Source: Actinomycetes bacterium
Lineage (GTDB): Bacteria; Actinomycetota; Acidimicrobiia; Acidimicrobiales; Acidimicrobiaceae
Assembly: GCA_021841935.1 (NCBI GenBank)
Contig: JAKCDL010000004.1
Location: forward strand, 62,001 to 126,000
Length of the DNA stretch: 64,000 bases
Reading direction: 5' to 3'
In this document: positions 1 to 7,372 of the stretch, piece by piece
Numbering within the stretch: position 1 is the first letter of the stretch
How the letters are laid out: every line of letters starts with the position of its first letter
The notes under the pieces: generated by a model
What the model was told of the DNA's origin: nothing
The model's database searches: none
What the model saw: only the letters and a program-made list of their open reading frames with translations
Translations under genes and position numbers: made by a program

Positions 1-835
1 TGGGGTTTAACAGACACCAAGCAATTGCCATCTGAGATGGAGTTACTCCAATCGACTCAGCAATGTCAACTAGCTCGCCAACGGCATTATTCTTCGATGA
101 ATCGGTCAGCATCGGTGCCAACCACTCGTAGCCCTCTAGGGAAGCCCTTGATCCAGCTGGTATACCATTTCGATACTTACCAGTTAGGAGGCCAGATGCC
201 AGAGGAGACCAAATAGTTGTACCCATGCCATAGTCGTCAAAGATAGGCGCATACTCAACTTCAACACGGTGGCGATGGAGAATGTTGTATTGGGGTTGCT
301 CGGTTACCGGGCGATGTAGACCGTATCGGTCGGCATACTCATAAGCCTTGCGGATCTCATCTGCCGACCACTCAGATACACCCCAATAGAGTGCCTTGCC
401 GCGGTCGATAATGTCGTGCATCGCCCTTACAGTCTCTGCAATCTCAGTCTCAGGATCGGGTCGATGGCAAAAAGCAATATCGATAAAGTCGAGTCCCAGT
501 CGCTCAAGTGAACCATCGATGGCATCGAGGAGGTACTTGCGATTCAAGGTGTTCTTGGTATTTTCAGTCTCGTGGATACCCCAGAAGAACTTGCTCGAGA
601 TAACGTAGCTTCTTCTATCCCATCCCAACTTACGAAGGGCAGCTCCCATAAGCTCTTCGGACTTGCCGCCGGCGTAACCCTCAGCGTTGTCGAAGAAATT
701 GACACCGGCTTCGCGCGCAACCTTCATAGTCTCAAATGCCAAATCATCATCGACTTGGGTACCAAAGGTAACCCACGAACCAAGCGACAGAGCCGAAACC
801 TTAATTCCTGCTCGTCCTAGTCTACGGTATAGCAT
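1..835 (-). CDS. Aldo/keto reductase (partial, runs off the left edge)
   Basis: NAD(P)H-dependent oxidoreductase of the aldo/keto reductase superfamily, the branch related to voltage-gated potassium channel beta subunits and YghZ. Translating from the ATG at 835 gives the family tetrad: Asp49 and Tyr54 in the NFFDNAEGY segment, Lys82 in SSKFFW and His124 in FCHRPDP. The start [20 protein letters not shown] is the usual first strand of the family. About 278 codons are visible and the C-terminus (normally about 330-350 residues) lies outside the window. It stands alone, with 75 bp separating it from the ABC ATPase gene on the same strand. The substrate cannot be told from sequence; a soluble carbonyl reductase is the safe reading. 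Confidence 0.88.
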   Translation of the reverse strand, partial: MLYRRLGRAGIKVSALSLGSWVTFGTQVDDDLAFETMKVAREAGVNFFDNAEGYAGGKSEELMGAALRKLGWDRRSYVISSKFFWGIHETENTKNTLNRKYLLDAIDGSLERLGLDFIDIAFCHRPDPETEIAETVRAMHDIIDRGKALYWGVSEWSADEIRKAYEYADRYGLHRPVTEQPQYNILHRHRVEVEYAPIFDDYGMGTTIWSPLASGLLTGKYRNGIPAGSRASLEGYEWLAPMLTDSSKNNAVGELVDIAESIGVTPSQMAIAWCLLNP

Positions 836-909
836 CTTTTACCTTTCGAATCGTAACAACAAAGCACTAACGCATAAGTGAGAACTTCGATAGTTAACCC
901 TATATTGAA

Positions 910-1692
910 TCACTTGGCAATTGCGACAGATCTCTTCCCAACTTGATAGACATCTACCGCGGTCTCAAAGACAGAAGAGATGATCTCGCTGGTAAGGACA
1001 TCCTGCTTGGATCCATCTGCTACTACCTGCCCTCTGCGAAGTCCAACTACCCTATCAAAGGCATCTGGTATCTCTTCTATGTGGTGAGTCACAAGAATGA
1101 TAGTCAACTCAGGATAGTCACGGGCGATCCTATCTATCCTTCCAATTAACCCCTCTCGTGAGGGTAGATCCAACCCAGCAAAGGGTTCGTCAAGGAGAAG
1201 TACGGAGGGATTTGCCATAAGTGCTCGAGCGATGCCAACCTGCTGGCGTTGACCCATCGAAAGGTTGGAGAAGCGTTCTCCCCGCCTACTTTCCAATCCA
1301 ACGACCCCTAGAAGCTCGATCGCTCTCGTGGATTGGCCTTCGTCGACCTCGCTAAACCAATTTGAATAGACCTGTTCTACTCCAGTTAGCACCACTTCCA
1401 TTAGGTCAAGGTTCGGATCGATCCGCTCCAATGTGGCGCTACCGCAGACCCCTATTCTCCTTCGTAGCCGTCGCATATCGGTCGAGCCAATAGTCTCGCC
1501 AAGGATCTGGGCCTTACCACTCGAAGGGCGTCGGCGAGCGGCAAATAATTCAAAAAGCGTACTCTTCCCGGCCCCATTTGCTCCAATCACTACAACCTTC
1601 GAACCAACTCGAATAGATATATTTATGTCGCGCAAGATCGTGGTACCACCAATTGACAGCGAGACATCTTCAAATACCAGACCTTCACTCAT
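910..1692 (-). CDS. ABC transporter ATP-binding protein (COG1119/YlmA-like)
   Basis: Soluble ATPase subunit of an ABC system. Walker A GANGAGKST lies at residues 37-45, the signature LSMGQ at 144-148 and Walker B LLLDEP at 165-170, followed by the His switch in LVTHHIEE. At 260 residues it is a single nucleotide-binding domain with no membrane segment. The start at 1692 (MSEGLVFEDV) is preferred because GGAAGAGAG precedes it; an in-frame ATG at 1737 would add 15 residues of no family value. No permease or binding-protein gene is adjacent, so the transported substrate is unknown. The overall pattern resembles the YlmA/ModF-type ATPases, a call made by eye only. Confidence 0.85.
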   Translation of the reverse strand: MSEGLVFEDVSLSIGGTTILRDINISIRVGSKVVVIGANGAGKSTLFELFAARRRPSSGKAQILGETIGSTDMRRLRRRIGVCGSATLERIDPNLDLMEVVLTGVEQVYSNWFSEVDEGQSTRAIELLGVVGLESRRGERFSNLSMGQRQQVGIARALMANPSVLLLDEPFAGLDLPSREGLIGRIDRIARDYPELTIILVTHHIEEIPDAFDRVVGLRRGQVVADGSKQDVLTSEIISSVFETAVDVYQVGKRSVAIAK

Positions 1693-1778
1693 TCTGTAGC
1701 GCTCTCTTCCATAGTGGTTCAAATCGAATTTCGACATACGTTAGTAGGCGGGATACGTTATCTCGATCTTGACTTTGC

Positions 1779-2189
1779 TCAACCAGAGGAGAGTAGGTAG
1801 ATCGCGCCAACCGCCACGATGACGCCGGCTACCTCGCGAAGATTGGGGCGATAACCGTTGACGACGATGTTCAAGACAAGCGTTATCAATGGATAAATTG
1901 CGGTTATAGCTACGACAGTTGGCGCGCTACCGTCACGAAGCGCAAAGAAGAAGAATAGGTAACCAGCTGCGCCAGAGATCGCCGATAGGACTGCGAAGGT
2001 GGAGAGCACCGGTCGATATTTGAGAAAGACAGGGAGGGCGATGATACCCTCTATGACTACTACGGTGGCCCAAAGAGCGATCGGGGAGGTTCCCTTCGAA
2101 GCCTTAGCGGAGACGAAGCCCCACACTCCCCAGCCGACCGCTGAAATAACAGCGAAAAGTATCCAACTCTGACCATACCTAGCCAACAC
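1779..2189 (-). CDS. Half-size EamA/DMT-superfamily membrane transporter
   Basis: A 136-residue protein made almost entirely of hydrophobic helices (about five segments), beginning with a GTG codon preceded by GGAGA. It matches the single-EamA-domain transporters of about 140 residues (COG2510 type), with the characteristic C-terminal stretch ending in a helix after REVAGVIVAVGAIYLLSSG. Full-length EamA permeases carry two such repeats, so this half-size form presumably works as a dimer in the cytoplasmic membrane. The substrate is unknown. It is transcribed toward the ABC ATPase gene, 86 bp away, and divergently from the diguanylate cyclase gene at 2306. Confidence 0.8.
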   Translation of the reverse strand: MLARYGQSWILFAVISAVGWGVWGFVSAKASKGTSPIALWATVVVIEGIIALPVFLKYRPVLSTFAVLSAISGAAGYLFFFFALRDGSAPTVVAITAIYPLITLVLNIVVNGYRPNLREVAGVIVAVGAIYLLSSG

Positions 2190-2305
2190 TTAGCTCAGTC
2201 TCCAAATCTTTTTCTTGTACTTTCAATAATTTCATTGAAGGTTCATCCAAATTTCGCCGATATAGATGACGAGGGATTTTTACGACCAAATTGGGTGGAG
2301 CCACA

Positions 2306-3331
2306 ATGGATTCGATACCTGAATTAGTAGACGACCATCCGATCAAGAGTGCTTGGGCATCAATTGCGTCGAGCGCCCAATTGATCATCGAAAATTTCGG
2401 CATAGATGGCGGCCTTCTCCTTGAGCGAAACGCCTACTCCCGGTCAAAGATATCCGGCAAGGTGGTGGCAACCTTTGGCAACGCCTATCGCTTGATCGAG
2501 GGGGATACCCTTCGACTCGCAGAAAAGGTCACGCCACAGCAGCACATTGCTCCGTACGAGGACATGCGCCACTCCAAAGTCCTTCCCCAACTTATCTATC
2601 TCATAGAAGATTCTCCGACCCAGTGGTTTGAAGTCAACCGAGCGTTCCACGTTGGACCGATCCGCCTTCTCACAGCCCTTTCGATACTACCACCGAGCGA
2701 GACCTTGAATGAATTTCAATTGGTGCTCTTCGACGGAACTAGCTCCCGCGCAACGAGCGAAGCCCTATCAATTGCACTGATTGGAGCTTCGCCACTACTC
2801 GAGAGTGTAATCTCAGACGCATACCTGAAAGATCGTCAAAATCAGTACACGCGACTAGTTCAGACTGCAGCTGAGACCGATCCTCTAACTGGTGCTCTAA
2901 ATCGCTACGGGTGGGAAAAGGCCGTCAGAGAAAGAATGCGAATCCCGAACGGATCGCATATATCAATCATCACATTCGACCTCGACAACCTAAAGACGAT
3001 CAACGATAGCGCTGGACACTCTGCTGGCGATGAATATATTCGTAAATTTGCAGAGATCATGTCTGCATCGATTCGCGAGGGAGATATCTTCGCTCGAATA
3101 GGTGGAGATGAGTTCGTACTCCTCGCTCCACTGATGAATGCAATAAATGCTAGGGACTTTGCAAATCGCATCGATTCGCTTATGACCCAGAGCGGCGTCT
3201 CCGTAAGCATTGGTTGCGCCACTGGTACCTCAACTCTAACTTTGGATCGGCTTATGGTCGAGGCAGATAATGCCATGTATCACAACAAGCGCTATCGCAA
3301 GCAGGTCGCTGCTTCAGGGCTGCTCTTCTAG
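2306..3331 (+). CDS. GGDEF-domain diguanylate cyclase
   Basis: A 341-residue protein that should make cyclic di-GMP from two GTP. The N-terminal roughly 180 residues form an unassigned sensor-like region (GAF-like by size); the C-terminal half is a GGDEF domain that opens with TDPLTGALNRYG. The catalytic loop RIGGDEF is intact at 266-270, and RxxD (REGD) sits exactly five residues upstream at 257-260, so product inhibition through the I-site is expected. The ATG at 2306 is chosen over the TTG at 2291 because GGTGGAG lies eight bases before it. There are no membrane helices, so it should be cytosolic. No EAL or PilZ gene lies nearby. Confidence 0.88.
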   Translation: MDSIPELVDDHPIKSAWASIASSAQLIIENFGIDGGLLLERNAYSRSKISGKVVATFGNAYRLIEGDTLRLAEKVTPQQHIAPYEDMRHSKVLPQLIYLIEDSPTQWFEVNRAFHVGPIRLLTALSILPPSETLNEFQLVLFDGTSSRATSEALSIALIGASPLLESVISDAYLKDRQNQYTRLVQTAAETDPLTGALNRYGWEKAVRERMRIPNGSHISIITFDLDNLKTINDSAGHSAGDEYIRKFAEIMSASIREGDIFARIGGDEFVLLAPLMNAINARDFANRIDSLMTQSGVSVSIGCATGTSTLTLDRLMVEADNAMYHNKRYRKQVAASGLLF

Positions 3332-3794
3332 CCCTAATAGTGTTGCAATTGTGAGTACGAAGGTTGAAACCTAACCACTACTTATTCAAATAGAAATACA
3401 TTTTCACAATTAGTGGTTATATTGGATGTAGTAATTAGTTAAAAAAAGCGCTGACTCCGCTCCCCCCTGTGATAGGAGCGAAGCCAGCTATGGTTCAATT
3501 TGCCTCGACGAGAGCCGCCTTTCTCATCACAAAGAAGAACCAATACTGTTATCGGATAATATCATTACCACCTTGAGTGGTATTTTCTCCGCACGCATAT
3601 TGTTATCGTCTCTAGGAGCGATTACTTTACCCCAAAAGGAAAGATTTTTTCGCTTTTTGATTCAAGCAGTGACGAAGTACCCTATTATGCCCTAGGCAAT
3701 ATCTGTCGTCTGCCATTTACGAACAGATAACGGATGCGAAATAAAGACCCAACGCCCTCATGAGATCTCTCCAAGAACTGTTCCTCTAGAGGAT
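3332..3794. other. Intergenic region without a convincing gene
   Basis: 463 bp between the diguanylate cyclase and the SRPBCC gene. It holds a strong minus-strand terminator (3441-3488), and a short stem TACCAC/GTGGTA followed by TTTT near 3566-3586 that could end plus-strand transcripts. About 300 bp lies between the stop codon of the SRPBCC gene and the terminator. That stretch is either a long 3' untranslated region or a small RNA. No open reading frame of interest is seen. Confidence 0.5.
3441..3488 (-). terminator. Rho-independent terminator, minus strand
   Basis: Read on the minus strand, GCTGGCTTCGCTCC (3488-3475) pairs with GGAGCGGAGTCAGC (3463-3450) through 14 positions including two G-U pairs. 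The loop is 11 bases, and seven T residues follow at 3447-3441. Confidence 0.72.
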
Positions 3795-4685
3795 TCAAAG
3801 GAGATGGCTAAGCCGTGCAAGAAACTCCTCGGCACCTAACCTGGGATTGAAGTGGTCAACTGTGTTACTGAGATCATCTATCGACTCAAAGATAAACCTC
3901 ATCGATATCACCGTCTGATGACCCATCTCATCAAATAGGACGACCGCATCAAATGAAAGATCTTGCATGCCATCTGATCCATGGTGAAAGACGAGGCGCT
4001 TTGATTCATCTATCTCTCGATAGGTGATTCGATTTACATGCTCTTTGGAGTCGGAGTCAACCATGGTGAAGGTAGCACCTCCCCCTACTTGAAAATCCAT
4101 ATCACTCACGCGGCTGTCAAAGCCGCTTGGCCCCCACCACAAAGATAACTTCTCCTCGGATGTCCAATAATCAAATGTCTCCCTCGCCGAAGCGTTGGTG
4201 CTCGCCAGAATGACAAGAGTGCGATCGATTCGCTCGAAGAGCGCATCGTCAAGTCTTTGCATCTGCTGACTCCAGCCAGCACCCATGCCAAGAAGAGCGT
4301 TCGTCATCTGATCATTCGCAACAGTTGCTCTCGCTAGAAGAGTCAAGGTTGTTCTTTCGCTCTCCTCTTCGAGTGAGATGCGAAAGTAACTACGCAGTAT
4401 CGTCTCCCCGCCGTTTTCAACTCTATTTTCAACAGCTAAAACCTTTGCCTCTTCAAACTCGACTATCTTTCCGATGATTCGATTTGAAAACCCCATACCG
4501 GCCATAGTCATGGAATAACGTCCACCGATCACGGCGTCAACTTCGACTTCGCTTGTCGCAAAGCCATCTGGTCCCCACCAGCTAGCTATCGAGACCGGAT
4601 CTATCAAAAGCTCAAATAGTCTCTTTGCAGAGGTCTCATAGGTGCGAATGATGGAAATCTCTCTTGTTAGATTTTCCTCTGACAT
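3795..4685 (-). CDS. Tandem SRPBCC (AHSA1-type) domain protein
   Basis: A 296-residue cytosolic protein built from two START/Bet v1-like SRPBCC domains of the activator-of-Hsp90-ATPase-homolog type. The hallmark WWGPDGF occurs near residue 36 and again as WWGPSGF near residue 180, each followed by a GGR/GGG turn and the SMTM/TFTM strand, so the gene looks like an internal duplication of the usual 140-160-residue unit. Such proteins are commonly encoded beside an ArsR-family repressor, as here, where the ArsR gene lies 143 bp upstream on the same strand. A hydrophobic ligand is likely but unidentified. The name does not imply a demonstrated Hsp90 role in bacteria. Confidence 0.82.
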   Translation of the reverse strand: MSEENLTREISIIRTYETSAKRLFELLIDPVSIASWWGPDGFATSEVEVDAVIGGRYSMTMAGMGFSNRIIGKIVEFEEAKVLAVENRVENGGETILRSYFRISLEEESERTTLTLLARATVANDQMTNALLGMGAGWSQQMQRLDDALFERIDRTLVILASTNASARETFDYWTSEEKLSLWWGPSGFDSRVSDMDFQVGGGATFTMVDSDSKEHVNRITYREIDESKRLVFHHGSDGMQDLSFDAVVLFDEMGHQTVISMRFIFESIDDLSNTVDHFNPRLGAEEFLARLSHLL

Positions 4686-4828
4686 ATACGGCCTTTCGCT
4701 CGTGCCTTTATCTAATCTGGTTCTCTCTCGTGCATACCTTGAATCTTTGTTCAGGTAAATGTACTCTCAACGGAATTGTCGACCACCGATCCAACACTCA
4801 AAGCATCAGTTGCACTAAGGCTCGATCC

Positions 4829-5206
4829 CTACTCAACATCGATCCTCTCGGGAGGATGTGAACCTTGATCGAGGTCCGCATTTTTCTCTAATAAAGTGCT
4901 TAGTCGGTCCAATCGATCCTCCCAAGCCTTGGTAAAACCACCAAGCCACTCTTGCGCAGCAACCATCGGCGCCAACTCAACGTGGCTCGGACGAAATTGT
5001 CTATCCTTGCCCCGAACGATCAGTCCAGCGCCCTCTAGTGTCTTTAGGTGTTTAGATACCGCTGGTTGGCTCAGCCCAACAAGATCAACTAGCTCAGCCA
5101 TTGGTACGCTCCCTATCGCAAGGCGTTTAAGGATCGTGCGGCGAGGTTGGCTTGAAAGGGCAAGAAAGACAGAGTCGAGCCGCGCTTCACTAGATTCACT
5201 CTTCAT
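4829..5206 (-). CDS. ArsR-family winged-helix repressor
   Basis: A DNA-binding regulator of about 125 residues. The region ALSSQPRRTILKRLAIGSV followed by MAELVDLVGLSQPAVSKHLKTLEGAGLIV is a textbook ArsR winged helix-turn-helix with the SQPAVSKHLK recognition helix. No cysteine-rich metal-binding ELCVCDL motif is present, so a metal sensor is unlikely. The start is put at MKSESSEAR (5206); an ATG at 5227 would add seven residues. It precedes the tandem SRPBCC gene, and this pairing is a common two-gene cassette. A long dyad just upstream (5267-5302) suggests autoregulation. Confidence 0.87.
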   Translation of the reverse strand: MKSESSEARLDSVFLALSSQPRRTILKRLAIGSVPMAELVDLVGLSQPAVSKHLKTLEGAGLIVRGKDRQFRPSHVELAPMVAAQEWLGGFTKAWEDRLDRLSTLLEKNADLDQGSHPPERIDVE

Positions 5207-5266
5207 ATCGATAAACCGCCAATTCAAAGGGGTCGCAGCAGACTCTCCCCTTTCAGCTCAAAGTAT

Positions 5267-5302
5267 ACATTACTAAATCGTTATATAACTAATTAGTAAT
5301 GT
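5267..5302. promoter_or_regulatory. Dyad operator upstream of the ArsR gene
   Basis: Two perfect 10-bp inverted arms, ACATTACTAA (5267-5276) and TTAGTAATGT (5293-5302), flank a 16-bp AT-rich centre that contains TTATATAA. The site sits about 60 bp before the ArsR start, where a promoter is expected. It is a good candidate for the autoregulatory binding site. Confidence 0.6.
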
Positions 5303-5395
5303 AATATCTCAATACCACGGAGGTCAATATTCAGATTTAGACCGAATGAGAGATAGCGACTTAGAGCGCTCTTGCTATTTGGTTGACCTAGCTTT

Positions 5396-6655
5396 TCAAC
5401 CCAGCTCATTCGAATTGAGCTGATTCCTGCTTAGAAGGATCAAGTGGCGCCCAAAGAGCATCAGGAGCGATGAGGCCACCGCTACGGCGACAAGAAGTAC
5501 CCATGAGGTTTGAAATCCAAGGTGGACAACAGAGTAGCCAAAGGAGATAGGACCTGCTACCGAGCCGACGAATGCACCGCTTTGAGTTATTCCCGTAGCC
5601 CTTCCTTCAGCCCCCTTATGGTTCACCACCACCGCAAAGTTGAAGAGTCCATTCCAACCCCAACCAAATCCATAGCCAATCACGGCCGCTGGTATCACGA
5701 GCCACTTTACCGACGACGCAAAGAGAAGGTACCCGATGGCGCCGGTTCCTATCATTGAAGCGACTACGAGCAAGTGTTTGCCGTCGCGTTTGTCTGCCCT
5801 ATATCCAACTGAAAGTCGCGTTACCAAACTAACAAGCGACCCCAATGCTCCAATTAGACCGGCGCTACCAGGGGCATAACTTTGATGAACTGCAAATTCA
5901 ACCAAGTAGGCGCCAAGGGCGTTAGAAGTACCTGCACCGAGTGCCATGGCAACGGCGAGAGTCGTTACTGGGAGGAGAGATATTTGAACCTTTTCGCCAT
6001 CACGCCTACGTTGGACCTTCACCTTTAGCTCATCGGGATCACTCGGGATGAGAAGGCTAACGACAACCGCAATTATTGCAGCAAATACGTAAACGTATCG
6101 CCACCCGATGGTTAGCGCAACAGAGGGCACCGCCAAGCCAGCTAGAAGCGTCGCCACTGGAATTGCAGCCTGCTTTACTCCAAGGGCAAATCCTCGCTTG
6201 TTTGCTTTGACCGCGTTAATCACAAAGAGATTGTTAGCGGGCTGATTGGTACCATTTGCAATTCCAGCCAATGCAAGCAAGATAGCGAGGGCTCCGAATG
6301 AGTGTGCGACGAGCGCAATAAGACCCATCATCACCGCCGACGCGAAGGTAGCCATTCGCATCACCTTTGCCCCTCCATGTCGCTCCGCTAGAGAGCCAGC
6401 AAAGAGAGAGGTGATCGCAGCCGTTCCAAAGAAGATCGCAACAGCGACACCAACAAATGCAATCGAAAAGTGTAGAGAGTGGCGAAGTTGGACCGCGACC
6501 GCACCTGTAATGAATACCGGGAAAACAGTCGAGGTAGTCGATGATATAGAGACGAGTAGGCGAACGCTACCACCCTCCGACTTATCCGCAGTAAGTGCCT
6601 CTTTTGGCTCCGATCCCACTTTCAGACTTGCCCTTCGAGGATTCAACCCCAACAT
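5396..6655 (-). CDS. MFS transporter (12-helix)
   Basis: A 419-residue major facilitator superfamily permease with about twelve hydrophobic helices. The loop after helix 2 reads GSLAERHGGAKVMRM, the equivalent of motif A, and the segment IANGTNQPANNLFVINAVKANKRGFALGVKQAAIPVATLLAG matches MFS_1 exporters or anion permeases. A hydrophilic leader of about 28 residues precedes helix 1. GGGAG lies three bases before the ATG, so a slightly later start is possible. No neighbouring enzyme hints at the substrate. Transcribed divergently from the kdp operon, with 500 bp between them. Confidence 0.85.
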   Translation of the reverse strand: MLGLNPRRASLKVGSEPKEALTADKSEGGSVRLLVSISSTTSTVFPVFITGAVAVQLRHSLHFSIAFVGVAVAIFFGTAAITSLFAGSLAERHGGAKVMRMATFASAVMMGLIALVAHSFGALAILLALAGIANGTNQPANNLFVINAVKANKRGFALGVKQAAIPVATLLAGLAVPSVALTIGWRYVYVFAAIIAVVVSLLIPSDPDELKVKVQRRRDGEKVQISLLPVTTLAVAMALGAGTSNALGAYLVEFAVHQSYAPGSAGLIGALGSLVSLVTRLSVGYRADKRDGKHLLVVASMIGTGAIGYLLFASSVKWLVIPAAVIGYGFGWGWNGLFNFAVVVNHKGAEGRATGITQSGAFVGSVAGPISFGYSVVHLGFQTSWVLLVAVAVASSLLMLFGRHLILLSRNQLNSNELG

Positions 6656-7155
6656 CGTCTCCCTGGAAAGAGCAGCCCTTCAAAGAGCTTGGGGGGCTCG
6701 ATTTGAGGCTGCGTATCTACTCAAGCCTAAAGGATTCCCTCCACTTCTCAAGAGGTATGAGACAAAGACCACTTACGCACATCCATATAGCGTCATCTGT
6801 TAGTACCCCAAGGGATGGTCGCCTCACCTATGTGGCTACGAATAATTCCAAAACGAAAAGGCTTCAACCTGGCTAAATCGATCTCTAGAGGTTAGTCTCG
6901 ACCGCCATTCCATGGCAATTTGCGGCCCTCTCCCATGTAGATGCTAAAGCAACGAACTAAGTCGAGGAGTCCAAGAATTACCGATTTGGCAAGGCCGAAT
7001 TACATGGGACTTTTGAGACCCGAGTACGTCTATACCGCTCTTTGGATGCGCATTAATTTTCTAATCAACCCATTAAGGATCCATAAAGAATCAGATTCGC
7101 CGTGGTTTGTCAGCCTTACCATCAAGGTGAAGCATAAAAAAGGAGAGCGATATCA
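6656..7155. other. Intergenic control region before the kdp operon
   Basis: 500 bp between the divergent MFS gene and the kdp operon. The proximal 100 bp carries tandem repeats that look like response-regulator sites (7051-7092). Open frames here have no coding character and no family match. No ydaO-type cyclic di-AMP riboswitch consensus could be recognised by eye. Confidence 0.5.
7051..7092 (+). promoter_or_regulatory. Tandem repeats, candidate KdpE binding site
   Basis: CATTAAGGATC (7071-7081) is followed immediately by CATAAAGAATC (7082-7092). These are two 11-bp copies, with two mismatches, one helical turn apart. A weaker half copy, CATTAATTTTC, lies at 7051-7061. OmpR-family regulators such as KdpE typically bind direct repeats of this spacing. 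The site is 64 bp before the first gene of the operon. Confidence 0.45.
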
Positions 7156-7296
7156 GTGGGCGACCTATTGGTAATCCTTGGCGTCATCGTCGCAGTGGCG
7201 TTATCAATCAAATTCATTGACTTTTGCGACGAGATCGTACTTCAATCACAAGAGTTAAAGGCTACGGAGGTGGAAAGGCCGAATGTTGAACTTTGA
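7156..7296 (+). CDS. Small single-helix membrane protein at the head of the kdp operon
   Basis: A 46-residue ORF with a GTG start preceded by AGGAGAG. It has one hydrophobic helix (LLVILGVIVAVALSIKF), then FIDFCDEIV and a short charged tail. Its end overlaps the kdpF start by 14 bases, as expected of translationally coupled operon members. Small membrane ORFs of similar shape, with an aromatic-Cys-Asp/Glu pattern after the helix, are found before kdpF in other bacteria as far as I recall. No function is established. It could be an accessory or stabilising peptide of the Kdp complex. Low-complexity length makes homology weak, but the ribosome-binding site and overlap argue that it is translated. 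Confidence 0.6.
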   Translation: MGDLLVILGVIVAVALSIKFIDFCDEIVLQSQELKATEVERPNVEL

Positions 7297-7372
7297 CGCC
7301 ATCGGTTCAGTGCTAACCATCATCACCCTTGCATACCTATTTTTCACGATAGTAAGGGCTGACAAAATCTAA
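7283..7372 (+). CDS. kdpF: KdpF, small subunit of the K+-transporting ATPase
   Basis: A 29-residue peptide with a single transmembrane helix, starting MLNFDAIGSVLTIITLAYLFF and ending in RADKI. Size, position directly before kdpA and composition fit KdpF, which stabilises the KdpFABC complex in the membrane. GGAGGTGGAAAGG precedes its ATG, and its stop overlaps the kdpA start as TAATG (7370-7374). Confidence 0.85.
   Translation: MLNFDAIGSVLTIITLAYLFFTIVRADKI

Noticed and set aside
3441-3490. 6C-type small RNA on the plus strand (run of six C)
   Set aside because: Only one C-rich hairpin is present, and the flanking A tract makes it a minus-strand terminator.
6656-7155. ydaO-type cyclic di-AMP riboswitch before kdp
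   Set aside because: The conserved motif sequences could not be found by eye.
6941-7174. 77-residue plus-strand frame before the kdp operon
   Set aside because: No ribosome-binding site or recognisable sequence, and it overlaps the better supported small ORF and repeat region.
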